64,000 bases of DNA from Citrifermentans bemidjiense Bem (GCF_000020725.1 NC_011146.1:3409501-3473500); one strand, 5' to 3'; shown: positions 53,551-62,455, counted from the stretch's first letter. Made by a program: numbers and translations. Notes: generated from the letters alone by a model not told the origin.

Positions 53551-55674
53551 TTAACCCTCGATCATTTTTTTGGCGAGTTCTTCGACAGCAGATAACTCAA
53601 GGGATTCGGCCTCCTCGAACAGGGCATTTGCCCTAGCTCTCAGGTCGCGGGCCGACGATAGACGCCCTTCGAATTCGTGTTTCCCTTCTCCTTGTATGGC
53701 ACTTGGCGGTACAGGGATAAGGACTTTGCGAAGGTCTTTGGAATTTAATCGAGGACGTCCTATTCCCGAGATGAGGTGCATGATTTGTCCAAACACTAAG
53801 TCCGAGCGAAGTATTGCTGCTAGCACTTCCGGTTTTACCAGCGGTTGGTCATCCTTCCCTTTTCGTACTGACAGCACGGCGCATTCTGGCGAGACATACC
53901 CCCCTTCCGGAAACACCATCAGAGCGACCTTCCTAAGATTCGGACGCATCCGAGCAAAGACGATATCCGCTGGCTCGTAACGCTTCACCGCGCTTTTGAG
54001 TGATGCAGCAGGAGTCGGCACCTGATGGGCCACGCCGTTTCTTGATTCAATGTTGGCAAGACCCGTATAAGTAATGACTTGGTCTGCCATATCGGAAGAG
54101 GGAATCACGCTCTCGTTCCGTTCTTCGCAGAGGTCGGCTATAGAGAACAGCCGGTGCTTGGCGTTTTGTAGAAGTTCCTGGCTCCGGTTCCGAGACGGGT
54201 GATGATATCGGAAGTCAAAGCGCAAGCTTCCATCGTTTTTCAGGTTCTCTACCACATTAGCCAAGAAGAAATTGTCCGTGGTCTGGATGTTCTTGCCCAA
54301 GAGCTTCCGCTGCCACTGCTCCAGAATTTGGGGCAATTCGCTGTTGGGACGGGCATTACCAGAATCATCGTAAAGAGTGTCATCGTCGCCATTGGACTTG
54401 CGCCCAATGTTGTCGGCCTTGCCAAAGAACACCTCAGTTGAACGATTTTGCTCAGTGGTCTTCTTGAGAAAGAGGATAGAAGCATTGACGTTGGCGTAGG
54501 GCATGAAGGCCGTTTCCGGCAGGCTTACAATCGCCATGATATCGAAGTGGTCGAGGATGAATTGGCGCACATCCGTCGCGCTTGGCAGGTTCAGAACGCC
54601 TTCATCGATAACAATGCCGACCACGCCGCCATCTTTTAGGAGGGACCAGCACCGCTCGATAAACAGAATTCCCCGACGGCGCGAAAGCTTTCCTTGGCCA
54701 AGAGAGAAGTCCCTTAATGCATCCTCATCATTGAAGTCGCTGCCAAATGGTGGGTTCGTAATGATTGCATCCAGCGTATTGAAGTAGGGCTTTGCTAGAG
54801 GTCCCAGCGTCCCGCCACAGTTGAAGTACTTTATTTCAAATTTGTTGGCTCCGTGAAGAAGTAGGTTTATACCTGAGACCCAGGATAACCGTTCGTCGAT
54901 TTCGAAACCACTGATGCTTCCGACTTCAACGCCTGTCCTGACTACCTCAGCCAGAAACCCAGCCGTGCCGCACGCTGGATCGCCGATGGCGCCGTGCAGG
55001 AACGGCCGGAGCAATTCCACCATGAAGGTGACAACTTGATGCGGAGTGAAGAACTGTTGGTGGTCGCTCTTATCGAAGGTGTTTCTGATAACCTCCTCAT
55101 AGGCGACCCCCTTTACATCAAAATTGGCCCCTGCAAAGGACACTGCACTTAGAACAGCACCACACTGCCTGATGGCCGAATCCGAACTTGTCAATTCTGA
55201 AAAACGTTGGGGAACGACAGCTGGGTATTGTAGGGAGTGGTCATGGTAGATTTTTTTGATACGTCTAGCGTAACTGACCGTATCTTCGTTCGAGTTAATG
55301 TCAAAGATCGGTTCGTCATCTCGTTCAGCAACTAGCTTCAGGAACAGTAGTTTCGTCAGTTCATCAAATCTCTGGATAATGCTACTATCACCATCTGTAT
55401 TACGAAGGATTGCATGAAGACGTGCTACAACCCTTTTGACGCTGCGTAGGTCAACAATTTGAGTGCCATCAGCCACCGCTGGTGTAGGTTCCAACTCCGG
55501 GAGTAGTGATGCCTGTTCTTTCAATGCGCGAAGCTCAGTTAAGTCATAAGCCCGGTACCGATTCAATGGATGTCGGTGTGCCTTGAGTTTCCCCTCCTTG
55601 TCCCAGTTCCGTAATGTGGCTTTACTAACCCCCAAATAAGACGCAGCTTCAGCAAGAGTTACGAGTTGTGTCAT
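53551..55674 (-). CDS. DNA adenine methyltransferase with HTH and specificity-like domain
   Basis: 707 aa. Residues ~1-50 are a MerR/excisionase-type HTH (TLAEAASYLGVSKATLRNWDKEGKL). Then an HsdM-like N-6 methylase: FFTPHQVV, GDPACGTAGFL (SAM site) and ITNPPFG (catalytic NPPF). The last ~220 residues have target-recognition features, PEGGYVSPECAVL and KVLIPVPP. The fusion of HTH, methylase and specificity in one chain is unusual and suggests a compact type I/II enzyme. It pairs with the endonuclease downstream. Confidence 0.85.
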   Translation of the reverse strand: MTQLVTLAEAASYLGVSKATLRNWDKEGKLKAHRHPLNRYRAYDLTELRALKEQASLLPELEPTPAVADGTQIVDLRSVKRVVARLHAILRNTDGDSSIIQRFDELTKLLFLKLVAERDDEPIFDINSNEDTVSYARRIKKIYHDHSLQYPAVVPQRFSELTSSDSAIRQCGAVLSAVSFAGANFDVKGVAYEEVIRNTFDKSDHQQFFTPHQVVTFMVELLRPFLHGAIGDPACGTAGFLAEVVRTGVEVGSISGFEIDERLSWVSGINLLLHGANKFEIKYFNCGGTLGPLAKPYFNTLDAIITNPPFGSDFNDEDALRDFSLGQGKLSRRRGILFIERCWSLLKDGGVVGIVIDEGVLNLPSATDVRQFILDHFDIMAIVSLPETAFMPYANVNASILFLKKTTEQNRSTEVFFGKADNIGRKSNGDDDTLYDDSGNARPNSELPQILEQWQRKLLGKNIQTTDNFFLANVVENLKNDGSLRFDFRYHHPSRNRSQELLQNAKHRLFSIADLCEERNESVIPSSDMADQVITYTGLANIESRNGVAHQVPTPAASLKSAVKRYEPADIVFARMRPNLRKVALMVFPEGGYVSPECAVLSVRKGKDDQPLVKPEVLAAILRSDLVFGQIMHLISGIGRPRLNSKDLRKVLIPVPPSAIQGEGKHEFEGRLSSARDLRARANALFEEAESLELSAVEELAKKMIEG

Positions 55675-55677
55675 CTT

Positions 55678-55866
55678 TTATAACCTCCAAACATTACCAA
55701 ACGTACACACGATAGACCTCCGTAAGGAGTTTTTCAAGCACAAATTACAGTAATTGGAAAAATTATGCTGACTGCACCGGGGGGAGTCGTCACACCCACG
55801 ACAATAAAAGGGTTTAATAACGCCATCGTCTATTTGAGTATTTTCATGACTGCGGTTGCTGTCCAT
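55678..55866 (-). CDS. Possible small Cys-rich protein
   Basis: 62 aa, with CRGCDDSPRCSQHNFSNYCNLC, a zinc-finger-like run. AAAGGAAA precedes the ATG, and it overlaps the recombinase end by 37 bases. It could equally be chance. Confidence 0.3.
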   Translation of the reverse strand: MDSNRSHENTQIDDGVIKPFYCRGCDDSPRCSQHNFSNYCNLCLKNSLRRSIVCTFGNVWRL

Positions 55867-56495
55867 TTTCCTTTGCCAGTTGCTGTCTTCACATGATCCT
55901 GATTTAGACGTACAGCGATCTGCCTAAGGCTCGTATCAGGACGCATCGCCTCTATCAACGGGCGAACGTGTGCGACAAATTCTGCAGACTTTGCGAGCTT
56001 TGCCGCACGCCCCATTTTCCGCCCTTTGTCGGCTGCTTGCTTGCTGAGGTTTCCTGGCCGTCCAAGCACTATGCCGCGTGCCTTTGCAGCCTGTAGGGCA
56101 AGTTTTGTTCGCTGGCTTATCGCTTCCCTCTCGTGCTCGGCAAAGGCGGCCATGATACGGATTGTCAGCTTATTAGCGTCGGGCATGTCACATGCCACAA
56201 AATCAGTCCCTGCTTTCATCAATACACCGAGAAAGTCCGGATCTCTGCTCAGTCGATCTAGTTTCGCGATCACCAGCGTTGCACCAGTCACCTGACAATG
56301 CCTCAACGCCTTTGCAAGCTCGGGGCGATCTGCTTTCTTTCCGCTTTCGACCTCGCGGTACTCTTGCAACAGCTCGCACTGGCCTTCATATAGGAAACGA
56401 CCGATGGCTTCTCGCTGAGCTTCTAAACCTAAGCCGCTGGTCCCTTGTTTAGCTGTAGAAACACGGATGTAGCTTACGAATTTATTGGTTACCAT
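55830..56495 (-). CDS. Serine recombinase (resolvase/invertase)
   Basis: 221 aa. N-terminal catalytic domain with SYIRVSTAKQ (nucleophile S), then LVIAKLDRLSRD and AAFAEHEREAISQRTKLAL, and a C-terminal HTH of about 60 residues ending TATAVMKILK. Acts on a DNA site unknown here. Start 56495 has GGGGGAG upstream. A second, different serine recombinase is at 58714. Confidence 0.9.
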   Translation of the reverse strand: MVTNKFVSYIRVSTAKQGTSGLGLEAQREAIGRFLYEGQCELLQEYREVESGKKADRPELAKALRHCQVTGATLVIAKLDRLSRDPDFLGVLMKAGTDFVACDMPDANKLTIRIMAAFAEHEREAISQRTKLALQAAKARGIVLGRPGNLSKQAADKGRKMGRAAKLAKSAEFVAHVRPLIEAMRPDTSLRQIAVRLNQDHVKTATGKGKWTATAVMKILK

Positions 56496-56811
56496 GGCTC
56501 CCCCCCGTGCAGTATCAATCCCGCTGTCACAAGTCTTGTGGAGGTTCATTTACTAGAGATGATACAGGAATGGTGACCGGATTGCCAATAACTAGCGGCG
56601 GGGGTAAAGTCCCATCCCTTTCTACACTTGGCTAACCCAGCCAGACACTTTCCCGTCAGGGTCCGTATTAAATATCGTTGGCTGTTTTTTAGACGGAGGC
56701 GGTTCTAAACAGCAGTTTTGCATAAGATCGCGCAGGAATTAACCCGTTTACAGCACCCCACATTGACCGGCAAGGTAACCTGACGCCGACCGGGGTGAAG
56801 AACTGCTTGGC

Positions 56812-56964
56812 GTGGCTGGGAGGAAGCCTGGGCAGAAGGGAACCCTGCGGGAGTATCAGAAGTACGGCGAAGACCTTTTAGCCGTGCGCTACCGGAACAA
56901 CGATCAGGGTCTGGTAATCAAGACCGTCGAGATCATCGTCTCGATCAGCAAGGCTGAACCATGA
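56812..56964 (+). CDS. Small basic protein, coupled upstream gene
   Basis: Frame encodes GRKPGQKGTLREYQKYGEDLL and VRYRNNDQGLVIKTVEII, like small unnamed proteins in mobile elements. About 50 aa if GTG 56812 is used. Its stop overlaps the next ATG (ATGA), which supports translation. The 5' end is uncertain; stops in the frame begin just upstream. Confidence 0.55.
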   Translation: MAGRKPGQKGTLREYQKYGEDLLAVRYRNNDQGLVIKTVEIIVSISKAEP

Positions 56965-57128
56965 CCACGATAGAAGAACAAAAAAGAACCTGCAGCTACT
57001 GCCTCAGAATGTTCCCCACACCTGTGAAGTTTAGAGAGCACTTCGGCAACTGCCTGCATAGAAAGGCGTCGTTACTCGGTGTTTCGGTCGGCACACTCAG
57101 GGCACGGACCAAAGGGGTCGCCGGTTGA
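56961..57128 (+). CDS. 55-aa C2H2/C2HC-like zinc-finger protein
   Basis: Cysteines in CSYCLRMF, then H in REHFGNCLH, follow the zinc-finger spacing C-x2-C-x12-H-x3-C/H. It overlaps the upstream small gene by ATGA. Ends AGVSV..., no other domain. Prokaryotic zinc fingers of this size can bind DNA. Confidence 0.6.
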   Translation: MTTIEEQKRTCSYCLRMFPTPVKFREHFGNCLHRKASLLGVSVGTLRARTKGVAG

Positions 57129-57303
57129 GGAGCTTTTAGCTTTATTGGAGATGAAACAGATTAGGCTGCTAAAAAGGGATATCCTAATACGGGAAGACAG
57201 AGTGTGACGCCATACGGTTCGCCCGAGAGGTGGTCCCTAAGTTTTTGGCCGCGAAATCGAAAGCTAAAGGACAACGAACTGGTTGACGGAAGGAGGCTAA
57301 ATC

Positions 57304-57678
57304 ATGATCACCAAGCGACAAGATCTCTGCATAAGGTTCCTCGTTTTTCTAAAAAACAGGCATGACTTAAATAAACCTGTGGACCTGATCTTCAACGAAA
57401 CCGGACAAACAGCAGCAGCTAAATGCACTAGAACAGGTGCAACCCTCCACGTCACCGTGACCGCCACCAGGAGGTTCTGGGATGTACTGTTTGACGCCGC
57501 GCATCTTTATAAGCACTGCCTCCAGCGTTACCAGGAGCGTTCCTGGATCGGCAACGGTCCCTGCCCCGGTGGCTCCTTGGAATCGGAGGCACTGGCCTTC
57601 GCCCGTCAGGAGGTAATCCTGTTCAGTAAAACTGCTCAACCGAGCAGTACGGCCACCGAGCAGGGCAGCAACCAGTAG
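57304..57678 (+). CDS. Hypothetical protein ending in a hexanucleotide repeat
   Basis: 124 aa, soluble, unknown. GGAGG precedes the ATG. The stop codon is the first TAG of a (CAGTAG)9 array, so loss of that stop would meet another TAG two codons later. Confidence 0.55.
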   Translation: MITKRQDLCIRFLVFLKNRHDLNKPVDLIFNETGQTAAAKCTRTGATLHVTVTATRRFWDVLFDAAHLYKHCLQRYQERSWIGNGPCPGGSLESEALAFARQEVILFSKTAQPSSTATEQGSNQ

Positions 57679-57732
57679 CAGTAGCAGTAGCAGTAGCAGT
57701 AGCAGTAGCAGTAGCAGTAGCAGTAGCAGCAG
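57673..57732. repeat. Hexanucleotide microsatellite (CAGTAG)9
   Basis: Nine tandem CAGTAG units (57673-57726), ending CAGCAG. Each unit carries an in-frame TAG on the plus strand. Confidence 0.95.
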
Positions 57733-57786
57733 CAAAACTGAATTGTTATCCACACAGGGGGGCACCAACCTAACAGGAGGTGCACC

Positions 57787-58236
57787 ATGTCACGAAGAAG
57801 ACTCTACACACCCATCACCAGATCCGGCTCCTCCATCCTTGCCAGCATCACGACCCAACTCTGGCAGCAGAGCGCACGCACCCACCAGAAAAAGACGTAC
57901 TACGACGACTGTCCAGAGCACCTCGGGATCTACTTTTTCATCTGGTTCATTTTCATGTTCGTCTTCTCTAACATTGCAGCCTTCCTGGGCCAGCACCTCG
58001 CGTGGTGGAGAACCGAGCCAGCGGGATGGCTCACGTACGGCTCATGCACCGTCACCTACCTGAGCCTCATGGCTTACCTGAACCATCGAGACCGGGCCAA
58101 GCTGAAGCAGATCCGCGATAAGGCAGAGGATCAGAGGAGGGCCGAGGCGAGGAGGATCATAGCAATGTCGTATGGGAACGAAAGACCTCCCGAAGGGGAA
58201 GTAAGAGAGGAATGGGAAAAATGGCATCAACAATGA
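57787..58236 (+). CDS. Paralogous small membrane protein, copy 1
   Basis: 149 aa. N-terminal signature MSRRRLYTPITRSGSSILAS, then two membrane helices (~48-68 and ~82-98) and a charged coiled-coil tail. AGGAGG precedes the ATG. Its paralogue follows at 58301. Function unknown. Confidence 0.65.
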   Translation: MSRRRLYTPITRSGSSILASITTQLWQQSARTHQKKTYYDDCPEHLGIYFFIWFIFMFVFSNIAAFLGQHLAWWRTEPAGWLTYGSCTVTYLSLMAYLNHRDRAKLKQIRDKAEDQRRAEARRIIAMSYGNERPPEGEVREEWEKWHQQ

Positions 58237-58300
58237 GGGAGCGCGTGAACGATAGCAGCGTATGGCACCAAAGTGCCGCCGTGGTTAAGGAGGAAGGAAA

Positions 58301-58717
58301 ATGACACCCAGAAGAAGACTCTACATACCCATCACCAGATCCGGCTCTTCCATCCTCGCCAGCATCACCACTCAGATGTTGCAGGAAGGGAGCAGGTTGC
58401 GCCGCGAAAATCGACCTCCTAGCTTTTCCAGCCAGTACCCGAACCTCTGTCTTTGGGCGTTCATCTTCGGGTCATTCTTCTTGTTCATCCTCGACATTCT
58501 GATTTCAAGCACCCTCGCCATGTTCTTCGGGGATTGGTGGATCAGCGAGCAAGCGGGGTGGCTCAGGATCGCCGTCTACGTCTTCATTTGGCTCGTCATC
58601 AGAGGCTACATAGACGAGAAGGAATGGGAATATCAACAGGAGATAAGGGAACATGAACGGCAGTCGAGCGAGAGGATGCACGCGGTATTCGACGCGAAGC
58701 GGAGGGCAAGAAGATGA
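58301..58717 (+). CDS. Paralogous small membrane protein, copy 2
   Basis: 138 aa; starts MTPRRRLYIPITRSGSSILAS, nearly the same as the gene at 57787. Two membrane helices (~48-75, ~90-108) and a charged tail (EKEWEYQQEIREHERQ). It overlaps the serine recombinase start by 4 bases (ATGA), so their synthesis is linked. AAGGA precedes the ATG. Confidence 0.65.
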   Translation: MTPRRRLYIPITRSGSSILASITTQMLQEGSRLRRENRPPSFSSQYPNLCLWAFIFGSFFLFILDILISSTLAMFFGDWWISEQAGWLRIAVYVFIWLVIRGYIDEKEWEYQQEIREHERQSSERMHAVFDAKRRARR

Positions 58718-59307
58718 CCCCTAAACTATATATAGCCTACTACCGCGTATCCACCGACAAGCAGGGCGAACGCGGCCTCGGCATCCAGGCGCAGAGGGAT
58801 GCTGTCACGAGGTTCATCGAGCGCCAGGAAGGGGCTGTGCTTTACGCCTGTTTCACCGAGGTCGAATCAGGCACCAAGAAAGGCAACCGCCCAGGTCTTG
58901 CCGACGCTCTAGCTTTGGTCAGGAAGGTCAAAGGCACGCTCCTCATAGCCAAGCTCGACCGTCTGGCCAGGAACGTCCGGTTCATCGCAACGCTGATGGA
59001 GGAGAACCCCGACTTCATCGCCCTGGACTTTCCCGAGTCACAGCCGGTCATCCTCCACGTCATGGCCAGCTTCGCCGAGCACGAGGCGCGGGTGATCGCC
59101 GCCCGGACCTCAGCCGCGATCCAGGCCCGACTCAAAGACCCCGACTACCGCAACTCCAAAGGTGCAAGATGGGGCAATCCCCAGTGCCTGAACCCCAAGT
59201 ACAAGTCGCTGTCGAAGAGTGAAGCAGCAGCCGCACGTAGAAAAGACGCAGTGGACTTTGCGAAAAAACTGGAGCCAATTATTAAATTTTACTTGCAGGA
59301 CCGTTAA
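58714..59307 (+). CDS. Serine recombinase, second type
   Basis: 197 aa. YYRVSTDKQGERGLGIQAQRDAV, LLIAKLDRLARN and MASFAEHEARVIAARTSAAI give an intact catalytic domain; the C-terminal part has a basic HTH. It is only distantly like the recombinase at 55830. Overlaps the membrane protein gene by ATGA. Confidence 0.9.
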   Translation: MTPKLYIAYYRVSTDKQGERGLGIQAQRDAVTRFIERQEGAVLYACFTEVESGTKKGNRPGLADALALVRKVKGTLLIAKLDRLARNVRFIATLMEENPDFIALDFPESQPVILHVMASFAEHEARVIAARTSAAIQARLKDPDYRNSKGARWGNPQCLNPKYKSLSKSEAAAARRKDAVDFAKKLEPIIKFYLQDR

Positions 59308-59310
59308 AGC

Positions 59311-59397
59311 TTAAATCTGGTGATCGGTCGGGTTCTCCAGCGGCAGACTGGCGCGGAAGGTGATTAAGTCACCTTCTTTTATTTCAGGTTCCTGCAT
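59311..59397 (-). CDS. 28-aa micro-ORF with strong ribosome site
   Basis: MQEPEIKEGDLITFR, then 13 more residues. AGGAGG six bases before the ATG in the local pattern GGAGGTAAGCCATG, also found before 60388 and, in GGTGA form, before 59813. Last member of a minus-strand series of tiny genes. Confidence 0.45.
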   Translation of the reverse strand: MQEPEIKEGDLITFRASLPLENPTDHQI

Positions 59398-59473
59398 GGC
59401 TTACCTCCTTTCCGCACTCCTTACACTGAGGGGTGAGCCCGAAGTCTCCGACCAGACACGCGCCCTTTCTCAC
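59384..59473 (-). CDS. 29-aa CxxC micro-ORF
   Basis: GTG start overlapping the upstream stop (GTGA). CKECGK gives a single CxxC knuckle. Supported only by overlap and Cys pattern. Confidence 0.35.
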   Translation of the reverse strand: MRKGACLVGDFGLTPQCKECGKEVSHAGT

Positions 59474-59584
59474 TTCTGGTGTGTCGTACTCGCCACCTTT
59501 TCCCGGCAGTCAGCGGAGCAGAAGGGAATCCCCGTGCCTGGCGCTTACCCCCGTCTCGTCCAACTCGTACAGGCAGGGAATCAC
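59470..59584 (-). pseudogene. Frameshifted small zinc-ribbon gene
   Basis: CLYELDETGVSARHGDS in one frame continues as FCSADCREKVASTTHQK in another, joined at a GGG run (59524-59526). Together they form the common FCSxxCR zinc-finger pattern. A one-base indel or sequencing error would explain it. Confidence 0.5.
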
Positions 59585-59813
59585 CCTGGGGCATCACCCG
59601 GTCGATGGCGCTGTCCAGGTCGATAGCCTCACCCCGTTTGTCTCCGAAGTTGATCTGCGCCTCGACGCGCCGGTACTCTCCGCGCCCGAAAGCCATCCGG
59701 CAGGAAACGGAGATGCCGTCATAGTCAAGGTTCTCGCCGTCGTATGCCACTTGCAGCGCCTCTTTCAGCCAGCGGTATCTTGCCGCATCTTTTTCGATCT
59801 CGATCCCGGTCAT
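59585..59813 (-). CDS. Small phage-type hypothetical protein, 3' end uncertain
   Basis: Starts MTGIEIEKDAARYRWLKEA, typical of small phage proteins that end soon after a LDSAIDRVM-like motif. The open frame runs on to 59421, but the natural stop seems to be lost by a one-base change near 59590. GAGGTGA precedes the ATG. Confidence 0.55.
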
Positions 59814-60388
59814 GGCTTCACCTCTTCGTCCACGTAATTGATGATGATTTTCTTGCAGTCCGCGTCCGACAAATCCGGGAACGCCTGCTTGAGGTATGGC
59901 GCTGCACCGAAAATGTTCACGCGCCCTGACTCCCTGATGGAGTCCAGGTACTTCTTGTACGTTCGCTTTAGCTGCTGTTCCAAGGCTTGCGCCTGGGCGT
60001 CCGGCTTCGGCTTATCCTCCTCGAAAAACCAGTGTCCGTTAGACAGCTTCCCCAGCTTCCCCAGTCGCAAGAGATTGATCCCGAAGTTGTCGTCGTCGCT
60101 GAAGAGTATGGGCGGCGTGATGTCATCGCGCCATTTGTAGACCACATAGGTGCCGTCTTTACTGCTCAACATGACGTACTCATTGGGCGTCCTTTTAGCA
60201 GCGACGGCCTGCTTGCGCCGGTACTCGGCGGCTATGCGCTTCTCCTGCTCGTTCAACGGTGTAGATCCTTCCCACAAGTCCCAGTACGGCTTGCAGTAGT
60301 ATTTGATCTCGTTGATGGTGATCACCCCGTAGTCGTGGCGATGCACCTTGATCTTTTTGCTGGTCTGTTCGTAGAGATAGGTTCCCAT
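59810..60388 (-). CDS. Hypothetical phage-like protein
   Basis: 192 aa, soluble, no family recognised; LEQQLKRTYKKYLDSIRES is helical. It overlaps the next gene by ATGA and begins with GGAGGTAAGCCATG. The only long intact gene in this series. Confidence 0.55.
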   Translation of the reverse strand: MGTYLYEQTSKKIKVHRHDYGVITINEIKYYCKPYWDLWEGSTPLNEQEKRIAAEYRRKQAVAAKRTPNEYVMLSSKDGTYVVYKWRDDITPPILFSDDDNFGINLLRLGKLGKLSNGHWFFEEDKPKPDAQAQALEQQLKRTYKKYLDSIRESGRVNIFGAAPYLKQAFPDLSDADCKKIIINYVDEEVKP

Positions 60389-60406
60389 GGCTTACCTCCT
60401 ATTAGC

Positions 60407-60567
60407 TCAGCCGACCATGGTCTTCCCGCAGTGGCACACACGTTCACCTGTGCGGGACACTGACCAATGTCGTGTTGTGGGCAGATGCCTGCCTGCTTCG
60501 GCCAGCAGGTGGGGTAGTTGAAGTCCAGGTTGTGGTGGCACCTTATGGTGCAGGTTTCTTTGGACAT
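60407..60567 (-). pseudogene. Frameshifted Cys-rich small gene
   Basis: MSKETCTIRCHHNLDFNYPT and the following 16 codons, then a one-base shift near 60454-60456 gives RVCHCGKTMVG and a stop. GGAGGTATAAGCC precedes the ATG. Confidence 0.5.
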
Positions 60568-60597
60568 GGCTTATACCTCCGTAGTTGGCATCTCGCC

Positions 60598-60820
60598 TCA
60601 CTTCTCACCCAGATCCGCGATCTCACCAACCTCAAGCAAATCGCTCAAGTTCTCAGGGTCTTCCTGCGCCAAGCGCGATTGACGCTGACATTTTGTGGCA
60701 AAGCTGGTGTTCAGTCCTCAGCCACCCACAGTTGTAGCAAACGGTCATAGGTTGTTCAGGCTCCTGGGCGGGTTCCCATTGCGAGGACGGGGCCTCATGT
60801 TTTGTAAACGGTGCATTCAT
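60598..60820 (-). pseudogene. Frameshifted zinc-ribbon small gene
   Basis: VCYNCGWLRTEHQLCHK in the first frame joins CQRQSRLAQEDPENLSDLL in the next frame, at a four-A run (60691-60694 on plus as TTTT). Repaired, it is a CxxC...CxxC protein of about 74 aa. GGGAGGGTGAT precedes the ATG. Confidence 0.6.
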
Positions 60821-60884
60821 ATCACCCTCCCATCATGTTGTTCAGCGTTCGAACTCCCGCCGCTTCCCTGTAATGTTAACGCGG

Positions 60885-61059
60885 CTATCGATATAGTAAT
60901 GCTTTTTCGGTCCCCGCTGAGCAGATATCCACAACGTCCGCGCTCTCCTTCGCAGCTCCGTAGTGCTCGCCGTTGTCGTACTGCTCCAGCGTGCTTCAGG
61001 AAGTAAATGTCCGGCTCCCCGATGGCGTCTGTGCAGGCCACTATCATCCTAAGTAGCAT
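60885..61059 (-). pseudogene. Frameshifted small gene
   Basis: IGEPDIYFLKHA in one frame joins LEQYDNGEHYGAAKESADVV in another near 60985-60995. The joined sequence looks like a conserved small phage/plasmid protein. Weak ribosome site. Confidence 0.45.
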
Positions 61060-61159
61060 GGCTCGTCTTCTTCTAGGTCAAACTTGAAAAGGTGACCCCG
61101 GTTATAAAGCGTGTCACCTTTTCTGTGTCAGATATTTAGTTCTGTTTCAGATTAATGTC

Positions 61160-62052
61160 TTACCGCTGCGATCTCCTGCTGTGCGCCCAGGTAAAACTGA
61201 AGAGCAGCCCGACTGTCATTAGCGCCCAAGTGCTAGGCTCAGGTACCGGTGCTGACTCAGGTGGTACCTCAGGCTCAGGCGGTTGCGGCTCGATGCCGTC
61301 ATAAGGGTTGTAGTCAAGATCGCTGAAGTGACCCACCTGCCTACCGCCAGGATGTCCAACTCGGACAGAAGCGACCTGCCCGACCACAGGCCCGACATGA
61401 CGGGGCGCACATTTTCGATCCCCAGGAAGTTGGTGCTGACGCCGTAGTTGTTGTAGCTCATTGGAATTGCAGTGCCTGAGTGATGCCGGGTGCCATGATG
61501 TCAATGTCGCCGTCAGTTGCCGCCTCCGCTACCCAGGACCAGTTCCCCAGGCTGGCAGCAAGCGCGTGCCCGATCTCGTGCAGGGCCACCGAGAAGATGT
61601 CGATGATGGGACTTGGCAGTGTGGAGCGATCATCCCCCCTGCCAGTGTTGATGATCCCACCACCGAGATCCCCCGAGTAGTCACGGTAGCCGAAGAACTC
61701 CTCGGAGAGGGTCGGGGTCGGGTCCAGGAAGAAGCTCCAGGTCGGGTTCGACGCGGTATCGAACCGGACGATTCCCCTCCTTTTCCCTGTTTGGTGATCT
61801 GCCCGGCGCAATGAGAGAAGTGGTTCCCCATGCTGTCTATGGCGACTCACCCGTAGTTGAGGGTCAGGGTGAAGGGGTCGCGGATGGCCTTCTCCCATTG
61901 CGCTGCGGCTGCTGTGAAGCCCACCTGGAGTTGACGGGAGTTCTGCCCTGGAAACTGCTGACGATGGTTAGGGCGTCGACGTCGGTGGTTACGGTGGTTG
62001 CGGTGGCGAGGGACAGGGACAGAGCGAGCACGGGCGTTGAGCTTTTGCACAT
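61160..62052 (-). pseudogene. PEP-CTERM metalloprotease-like gene with several frameshifts
   Basis: Signal peptide at 62052; a zinc site HEIGHALAASLG (matrixin type) in the middle; and a C-terminal PEP-CTERM sorting signal VPEPSTWALMTVG with a hydrophobic segment and RRSQR. At least five frame changes are needed to join the pieces, so it is broken or poorly sequenced. PEP-CTERM proteins are sorted to the surface by exosortase. Confidence 0.65.
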
Positions 62053-62455
62053 TAACAGCCTCCCGGTGCTGCGTTTTTTGGCCTCTCGCCCTCCTGCGGA
62101 TTAGTATTCCATTATATTCACTTATATTTAACGTCTTTGAAGTATGACCAAACCCAGCCCACTTGGCGACGACCGCTGGGAAGAGACCACAAAGAAAATC
62201 GGCTAATGTGATGGGGTCGGGAGAACCAATGCGGGGATGCTTTCAATTCGGTAATGACAGGACAGGTCAACACATTAGAGGCAGCAACCGAGACAATGTG
62301 TATTAGTCATGTAGAGCAGCAGTGACCCGAATCTGGGTGGTGGTGTTGTGTGTCACCTCTTTGGTCTATATTGCTAATATGGCGGATTGAGCTAGTGCGT
62401 AAGTAGTGGGAAAACAAGACGAAGAAATCTTTTTTTCGGTGAGCGAGAGGCCTAC
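62053..62455. other. Intergenic, no gene recognised
   Basis: No gene-like frame. It is AT-rich near 62105-62140, and may contain the promoter of the 62052 gene. Confidence 0.5.

Noticed and set aside
57367..57768. Minus-strand frame with a poly-leucine run
   Set aside because: It is only the antisense reading of the CAGTAG repeat and of the gene at 57304; no ribosome site.
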